A stretch of 64,000 bases of DNA from Ditylenchus dipsaci (taxonomy: Eukaryota > Nematoda > Chromadorea > Rhabditida > Anguinidae), in assembly GCA_004194705.1 (NCBI GenBank), contig SADC01000609.1, positions 21,675-85,674 of the forward strand, written 5' to 3'. Shown in pieces: positions 59,158 through 64,000 of this stretch; the first letter of the stretch is position 1, and each line of letters starts with the position of its first letter. The position numbers and the translations under genes were made by a program. Under the pieces are notes generated by a model, which ran no database searches, had not been told where the DNA came from, and saw only the letters and a list, made by a program, of their open reading frames with translations.

Positions 59158-59513
59158 TCTTCCTTCTTTTCCTAAGGGTCTATGCATATCTGCTCTCTTT
59201 ACACCTCCCCCTATTTTTCTCAGACTGTCCTCAGTCTGCTATCATCTCTTGGTTTTCTATGAGCTTACCATCAACTCTCTGGTTTTCTATGAGCTTACCA
59301 TCAACTCTCTGGTTTTCTATGAGCTAACCATCAACTCTCTTCTGCTGCGAAACATCTCGCAGGCAAAGGACTGACCTAGACAGAGCAGATAACTACAGAG
59401 ACCCATGTGGACCCCAGAGATCATAGGACTGTATGTTGTGAACTTTGTTCACCATCCTCCCTCTGGATGACCACTCGCTGCTACCAGAAAAGTTTAGGAA
59501 GGAAGAGGCAAAA

Positions 59514-59588
59514 TGGTGGTGGCAGGAATCGAACCTGCAGCTTTCAGTTGTCCGGGCTGATGTGCTACCATTACACTACGGCGCCACC
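59514..59588 (-). tRNA. tRNA-like sequence 2
   Basis: The same block as at 59083 in the second tandem unit. The acceptor side reads GGCGCC here instead of GGCGGC, weakening the acceptor pairing further. The T arm, B box and D arm are unchanged. Confidence 0.45.
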
Positions 59589-59947
59589 TCTTCCTTCTTT
59601 TCCTAAGGGTCTATGCATATCTGCTCTCTTTACACCTCCCCCTATTTTCTCAGACTGTCCTCAGTCTGCTATCATCTCTGGTTTTCTATGAGCTTACCAT
59701 CAACTCTCTGGTTTTCTATGAGCTTACCATCAACTCTCTGGTTTTCTATGAGCTAACCATCAAACTCTCTTCTGCTGCGAAACATCTCGCAGGCAAAGGG
59801 ACTGACCTAGACAGAGCAGATAACTACAGAGACCCCATGTGGACCCCAGAGATCATAGGACTGTTATGTTGTGAACTTTGTTCACCATCCTCCCTCTGGA
59901 TGAACCACTCGCTGCTACCAGAAAAGTTTAGGAAGGAAGAGGCAAAA

Positions 59948-60022
59948 TGGTGGTGGCAGGAATCGAACCTGCAGCTTTCAGTTGTCCGGGCTGATGTGCT
60001 ACCATTACACTACGCCGCCACC
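59948..60022 (-). tRNA. tRNA-like sequence 3
   Basis: Third copy, in the partial last unit, with the same sequence as copy 1 within the block. The unit diverges about 45 bp beyond it. Confidence 0.45.
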
Positions 60023-60383
60023 TCTTTCCTTCTTTTCCTAAGGGTCTATGCATATCTGCTCTCTTTACAGTACTATATCGTCTGTCATCAGTTTCATCGG
60101 AATTGTTTGGATTCACTATTCATCACAGGAACTCCAGTTTGAGTTTAGCTTGGGTCATGTTAAAGTTTAATTGGAGTAACTATATTGAACATTAAAAAAC
60201 GATGACCTAGTACCTTAACATGAATTATTTTAAAGCTTAACCTTACCCAATTTAAACTTTTATTTTGCTCTAATTAAAATTTAACCTGACTCAATTTAAA
60301 CTTGGATTTTGTCCAATTTAAACATTAATTTCACCAATTTAAACTTGGATCTTACCAGGGTTTCCAATAATGACAGTGACAAT

Positions 60384-60491
60384 GACACTGACATCACTGA
60401 CATGTCACTGTAAGTGTCACTGACATTGTGACAAGTGTCACTGTCACAATGACAGTGACACTTACAGTGACATGTCAGTGATGTCAGTGTC
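60384..60491. repeat. near-perfect hairpin of 50-bp arms (GTCACTG words)
   Basis: The arms 60384-60433 and 60442-60491 are inverse copies with one mismatch seen: GACACTGACATCACTGACAT at the left start against ATGTCAGTGATGTCAGTGTC at the right end, with an 8-nt loop. The arms are made of TGACA/TGTCA words, so microsatellite-like growth may have contributed. Poly-C runs and AGTGCACCCCC units follow at 60508-60558. Confidence 0.8.
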
Positions 60492-60652
60492 GTAAAGCCC
60501 AAGTGCACCCCCCCCCCCCTGAGTGCACCCCCTCAAGTGCACCACCCCCCCCCCCCCCGGTAAACCTCGGTAAAAAAAGCTCCGATAACAGTGGTATTTC
60601 TGTTTTTTTATAGATAGGTTGTCAGTTAAAGTGTAAATTTTAATAATACATA

Positions 60653-60828
60653 CAGTCGAACCTCGTTAAGATACACCCAGGGACCGACCCCAGCTGTATC
60701 TTATAACGAGGTGTATCTCATATAGGGGGTAATTTGACGGGAGTTATATTTAACCTGGGACCGGACCCAGGTGTATCTTATAACGAGGTGTATCTTATAT
60801 TGGGTGTATCTTATACGAGGTTCTACTG
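60653..60828. repeat. pogo-like MITE with GAGGTGTATCTTATA units
   Basis: TA|CAGTCGAACCTCGTTAAGAT at the left and ATACGAGGTTCTACTG|TA at the right are inverted. The interior has four GTGTATCTTATA-type units and a CAGGGACCGACCCCAGCTG centre repeated twice. TA on both sides. Confidence 0.75.
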
Positions 60829-60904
60829 TAGTTTGTAATTTGTATTCTCGAGCCTAGAAGTAATGTATTTTATAACTGAACTTTGCATTTGTGTACACTT
60901 ACAG

Positions 60905-61505
60905 CATTGCGATTCTCGAGCGGGTCACAAACCTGAGATTTTGAAAGAGCATTTGACTTCGGAGCCTATATATCCATGGAGCGAGGATCCGATAAAAACA
61001 TATCCCATCAAGGGAGATGGGAATTGCTTTTACAGGTATTCTCACCATTAGCACTATTAATCATCTGTATTGCATACCTTTTTTGCTCAGGTCCATAGCT
61101 TATATTGTTTACAAGGATGAGGGGCTGCACAAACGCTACGACAAGAGTTGATGAAAATTTCTGCTAGAAAACAAGTGTCAACTTGGGTCAAATATTTTGG
61201 TGGCTCAAACGGTGTGGAAGATTACGCAAAAACTTTACTCTAAAAATGGAGAATGGGGCAGTAGTGCTCAACTTCTGCTGGCAGCCAAACGCTATGACTG
61301 CAATTTCGTCCTTTTCCAGCCTGAAAACGTGCCGAAATTCGTAACCTACTACGTTGATATGGTTGGTGACCTTGGAAAATCGAATAAAACGCTTCAACTT
61401 GTGAAATTATTTTAGACTACAGGAGCATCTGCCACACAGATTGGATGGGTCCGTTACACAAGGGCTGAAAAGCACTTCGACGTTGCTCAATTTGGAATAA
61501 AATGA
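60905..61505 (+). CDS. OTU-domain cysteine protease
   Basis: Predicted deubiquitinase-type cysteine protease of the OTU superfamily. Exons 60905-61035, 61091-61361 and 61416-61505 (TGA 61503), with short introns. The catalytic start motif GDGNCFYRSIAY spans the first splice junction (Asp and Cys present). A WG-containing EWGSSAQLLLAAKRYDCNF block gives the family's mid-domain 'WG..E...LA' signature, and EKHFDVAQF near the C-terminus supplies the His. Only the domain (about 164 residues) is visible; the 5' exon or exons are not found, and 60904 is an acceptor, so it starts upstream. Two homopolymer corrections are needed (GGGG at 61121 one short; A5 at 61228 one too many). OTU domains occur both in host deubiquitinases and in some transposons, and a pogo-like MITE lies just upstream. 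Confidence 0.8.
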
Positions 61506-61639
61506 ATGTAAAATTGTTGTTATATTTTTGAATTTCATTTAGTTTGTTTGATTTAATTTGTTTGATTTGTTTTCTTTATTTAAATAAAGTTTGAAGTTGG
61601 AGATAAAAAATATTTACTGATCGATTTTTGCGTTTTGAA

Positions 61640-62110
61640 AAACTTTACAGGTGGTCTAAGTATTATAAAGGTGGTTTAAAGGCTATCCAGATCATTTGAG
61701 CACTGATCTTATGGTTTAGGTACTATTCAGGTAATTTAGGCAGTTGAAAGACGGTTTGGCCACTATTCAAGTGGTTTGCGTGTTGAAAAACATTAAAAGA
61801 GACTTTCCCCTCCTTTATTTGTGTTTCAGTCCTATTTAATGGTAACAATGAGATTTCGGTCGTTTGAGTACCCTTCAGAGGGTTTAGGGTACCATCCAGA
61901 CGGTTGGAGTAGTGTCCCAGGTAATTTAGATACCCTGAAGGTGATTGAGTCGTATCCTTAACGCTGTGAGCATTTTCATGTGATTTAACAACTATCTAGT
62001 TCGTTGAATTGTTATCCAGCTGGTTCAGGCACTGCCCAGGTGATTTGGGTACTGTCAAGACGGTTTGGATACCGTCCAGATGGTTCAGGTAGTTTAAAAA
62101 GTTGAAAATA
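61640..62110. repeat. degenerate minisatellite, GGTTTAGGTACTATTCAGGTG type
   Basis: Units of about 22 bp with a consensus like GGTTTAGGTACTRTCCAGG recur roughly twenty times with heavy divergence, broken by a non-repeat stretch at about 61790-61850. It resembles the array at 15310-15640 in style. No coding frame. Confidence 0.5.
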
Positions 62111-62524
62111 ATGACTTTCCCTTCAAGAAATAACATAAAAAACAATAAAAAATGACCCAAGTGCACATCCCCCCCCATCCCCCTACTACGGTTTTGTAGC
62201 CAAGATTCAGGCTTCAAAATGAGCTATTGACAATCAATGTCTGATTGCAAAATTTTGGATAAAAATGTCCAATCTGACACTAAAAAAGGGAGTTGGACAT
62301 TTTTCCGTCGAAATTGGAGACTCCAGTGTCAGACTGGGCATTTTTATCCAAAATTTGCAATTGAACGTTGATTGTTGATAGCTCATTTTTGAAGCCCTGG
62401 ATCTGAGCTGAAAAAACGGTCTAACAGAATTCGTTTTTTTCAATCACGAAAATTACAGCCAAGAAATGACCACGGAAAAATTTCGACCGGAAAAATGTTA
62501 ACGGAAAATGTCCTAAACTCTTTC

Positions 62525-62665
62525 ACTTTCTCGGAAACGATTGGTAATTCGCGCCTAAATCGGGGTCGAGAAACACGAATATGCAATCGGTTTCTAAAAA
62601 TTCTTACCAAAAGTGGGTCAGCCGTGGGGGGGGGGGGGGGGGTTGGGGTGGTAGTCAAGTAAAGT
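62525..62665. repeat. solo arm of the 57.2-kb inverted-repeat element
   Basis: Contains CGGAAACGATTGGTAATTCG, GGGTCGAGAAACACGAATAT and GTCAAGTAAAGTG in the same order as the left arm at 57515-57625, plus a poly-G run. The inverse partner is absent nearby. Confidence 0.65.
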
Positions 62666-62836
62666 GTTACCAAAATAACTGTTTGAGGCGATTCTAATTC
62701 TAATTTAAGCACTTTTGTCATATACTGAAAAAACGCAGCAATCTATCTACATCATGAAATTGTAACCGATGCGGCAATATTAGATCTGTTAGGTCTCTGA
62801 ACGCAAGAGCTAATTCCTCTTATTGGAAAAGCGAAA

Positions 62837-63296
62837 TTATGTTGAAACGGACGTGAATTGCGTAAAGCTGACGCCAGCCACTTGGACGAGCAAAAAAGTT
62901 CCATCAGCAGCGAAAGACGCTGTTTCAAAAGCTTCTAAAGATAAAGCGACTAAAATAGGATACCAAAAATGGTGACTAAATTCACTGCAGCATGAAACTC
63001 GACGACATAATAATAATTTGGTAGGCTAAATGTTTGAATACCGGAGTCATAAATAACGAAAGGTGAGCCATCTACATGAAGCTTCCATGTTTGAGGAATA
63101 ATCAAAGATGCTGGATCTGTTAGCCTTGTGGAAACATGCACTGCAAATAATCAAATGAACATATAAAGGTAAATACTGAAACGAAAACCTTTCGAAATTC
63201 ATTTAATCGCTTGAACAGCTTGATCCGGTCTAATGCGAAAAGTACCTCATCGGCAACACTTTCAGTAGCAGCGGAAAAAATAGAACCATTGTTTGC
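62837..63296 (-). CDS. unrecognised spliced gene, 3' exons
   Basis: Minus-strand exon 63296-63189 (AG acceptor CTTTGCAG; NNGSIFSAATESVADEVLF, then DRIKLFKRLNEFRK, donor GTTTTC) is followed by exon 63140 onward (STRLTDPASLIIPQTWKLHV, DGSPFVIYDSGIQTF, then a hydrophobic AAVNLVTIFGI stretch). The frame meets TAG at 62950, or, if one C is missing near 62960, continues as LVALSLEAFETASFAADGTF to TAA at 62837. The two exons do not join in phase as read, which again suggests a base error. A coding-looking patch at 63350-63420 (ETEVDVIIDRARKM) may be the previous exon. The family is not recognised; a membrane segment near the C-terminus is possible. Confidence 0.45.
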
Positions 63297-63689
63297 CTGC
63301 AAAGTTTATAGTTTTTGACAGCCTTTGTTCTATGGGGAAAATTACCATTGGGTTATATGTCTGGCATTTTACGCGCCCTGTCTATGATGACATCAACTTC
63401 TGTTTCATATAATCGGCTTTATGACTGTGGCTTTCTGTGTCTCACATCGATACGTTGGAAAGGGTGTTCTGGCTTCAGCTCTGTCCATACCCTTTAAAGG
63501 CAGTTGGGCTCACGACAGTAGAATACCACTTCCGTGTTCCTTTCAAAAATTATTCCAATCTGTTTTCATCGAAAACTGCAAATTTCTAGACTTTTTTCTT
63601 CAAAAGAATTTTTCGCGAAAATTTATTTTAAACCAAAAAAAATGATTTTCAAATCAAATTCTTCGAAAACAGTTTTTTCCAAATTGGCG

Positions 63690-63766
63690 CCCCAAAATCG
63701 ACTGCTCCCAAGATCGGCTGCTACCAAACCGACTGCTCCCAAATCGACTGTTCCCAAAATCGACTA
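63690..63766. repeat. ATCGACTGCTCCCAA minisatellite
   Basis: Five imperfect 15-17-bp units of CCCAAAATCGACTGCT. The same unit, inverted, forms arrays at 47480-47580 and 54010-54110 in the 6.4-kb duplication (GGGAGCAGTCGATTTT). The translated P-K-x-T-A repeats are a by-product. Confidence 0.7.
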
Positions 63767-63902
63767 CAGTCAACTCTCGATTTAACGAACCTCTGGGGAC
63801 CAACAGAAATGTTCTTTAATACGAGATTTCGTTATATCGAGTGTTCGTTTAAATCGAGTGTTGGTGATCAATCTTTATTGAAATGTTCGTTAAATCGAGA
63901 AT
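63767..63902. repeat. pogo-like MITE, right end degraded
   Basis: TA|CAGTCAACTCTCGATTTAAC at the left; AAATGTTCGTTAAATCGAGA at the right is its inner inverse, but the terminal CAGT is not seen. It contains three CGTTTAAATCGAG-type units. The last 100 bases of the window hold nothing recognisable. Confidence 0.6.
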
Positions 63903-64000
63903 GGCAGGAGTACATTATACCTGCTAGCTCAAAACGCATGTAGTCCTCGTTTTTTTAACGTTTCAGCATCCAACATACTAAAGCATCTTTTCAGGTGGCA

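Larger units (their letters stand above)
59054..60068. repeat. 432-bp tandem array, 2.3 copies, with tRNA-like core
   Basis: Units start at 59054, 59485 and 59919 (431 and 434 bp; the third is partial, diverging after CTGCTCTCTTTACA). Each complete unit holds a tRNA-like block, then three tandem 30-bp units (TCTCTGGTTTTCTATGAGCT plus TACCATCAAC), then GATCATAGGACTG...TTCACCATCCTCCCT. Differences between units are few and mostly one-base indels, so the array is young. Translated frames through it are not proteins. Confidence 0.85.

Noticed and set aside
59033..60142. Three similar 94-113 codon open frames
   Set aside because: They translate the tandem tRNA-like repeat; frames are kept only because the units are nearly identical.
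60296..60508. Cys/His-rich small protein on the minus strand
   Set aside because: The CHCKCHCHCDSD pattern comes from TGACA/GTGTCA words in the 50-bp-arm hairpin.

Overview
The window is AT-rich animal nuclear DNA. Genes are split by many short introns (often 44-60 nt) with GT...AG ends and TTTCAG/TTTTAG-type acceptors. The gene content (a kinesin-II motor subunit, a short SH2-tyrosine kinase, an OTU-type protease and several Q/N-rich spliced proteins) and the tiny introns point to a small invertebrate. A nematode is my best guess, because short Fer-like SH2-kinases are expanded in nematodes, but this is inference. There are no rRNA genes, CRISPR arrays or bacterial operons.

Layout. 1-6058: noncoding, perhaps with an upstream exon. 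6059-12146 (+): a seven-exon Q/A/M-rich protein of unknown identity whose last intron is packed with foldback repeats. 12147-24596: about 12.4 kb of repeats only. 24597-29536 (+): a 19-exon KIF3B-type kinesin-II gene, the most certain gene here. 29774-32294 (+): an unrecognised spliced gene with a C-terminal membrane segment, close enough to share transcription with the kinesin. 32755-34412: nested transposons with a broken Tc1/mariner transposase. 34885-35591 (-) and 35821-37054 (+): two small spliced genes; the second is interrupted by a 372-bp hAT-like MITE that looks removable as an intron. 39251-41460 (+): a transposon-derived ORF set. 42870-46088 (-): an SH2-tyrosine kinase gene. 44173-50586 and 50662-57146: a 6.4-kb direct tandem duplication whose second copy carries only the 5' part of the kinase. 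57161-60828: inverted-repeat elements, a three-copy tandem array with a tRNA-like core, and a near-perfect 50-bp-arm hairpin. 60905-61505 (+): OTU-protease gene. 62837-63296 (-): exons of an unrecognised gene.

Two themes cut across the window. First, most noncoding DNA is made of inverted-repeat DNA transposons and MITEs: a pogo-like family with CAGTCGA ends, a TACCGTATTT family, a GGCGGG family, mariner-like CAGGGTG/TA elements, and foldback elements whose arms are tandem arrays. Second, coding exons repeatedly need a single base added or removed in a homopolymer to stay in frame, and the two 6.4-kb copies differ mainly in homopolymer lengths. This suggests uncorrected long-read error, so apparent frameshifts here are weak evidence of pseudogenes.
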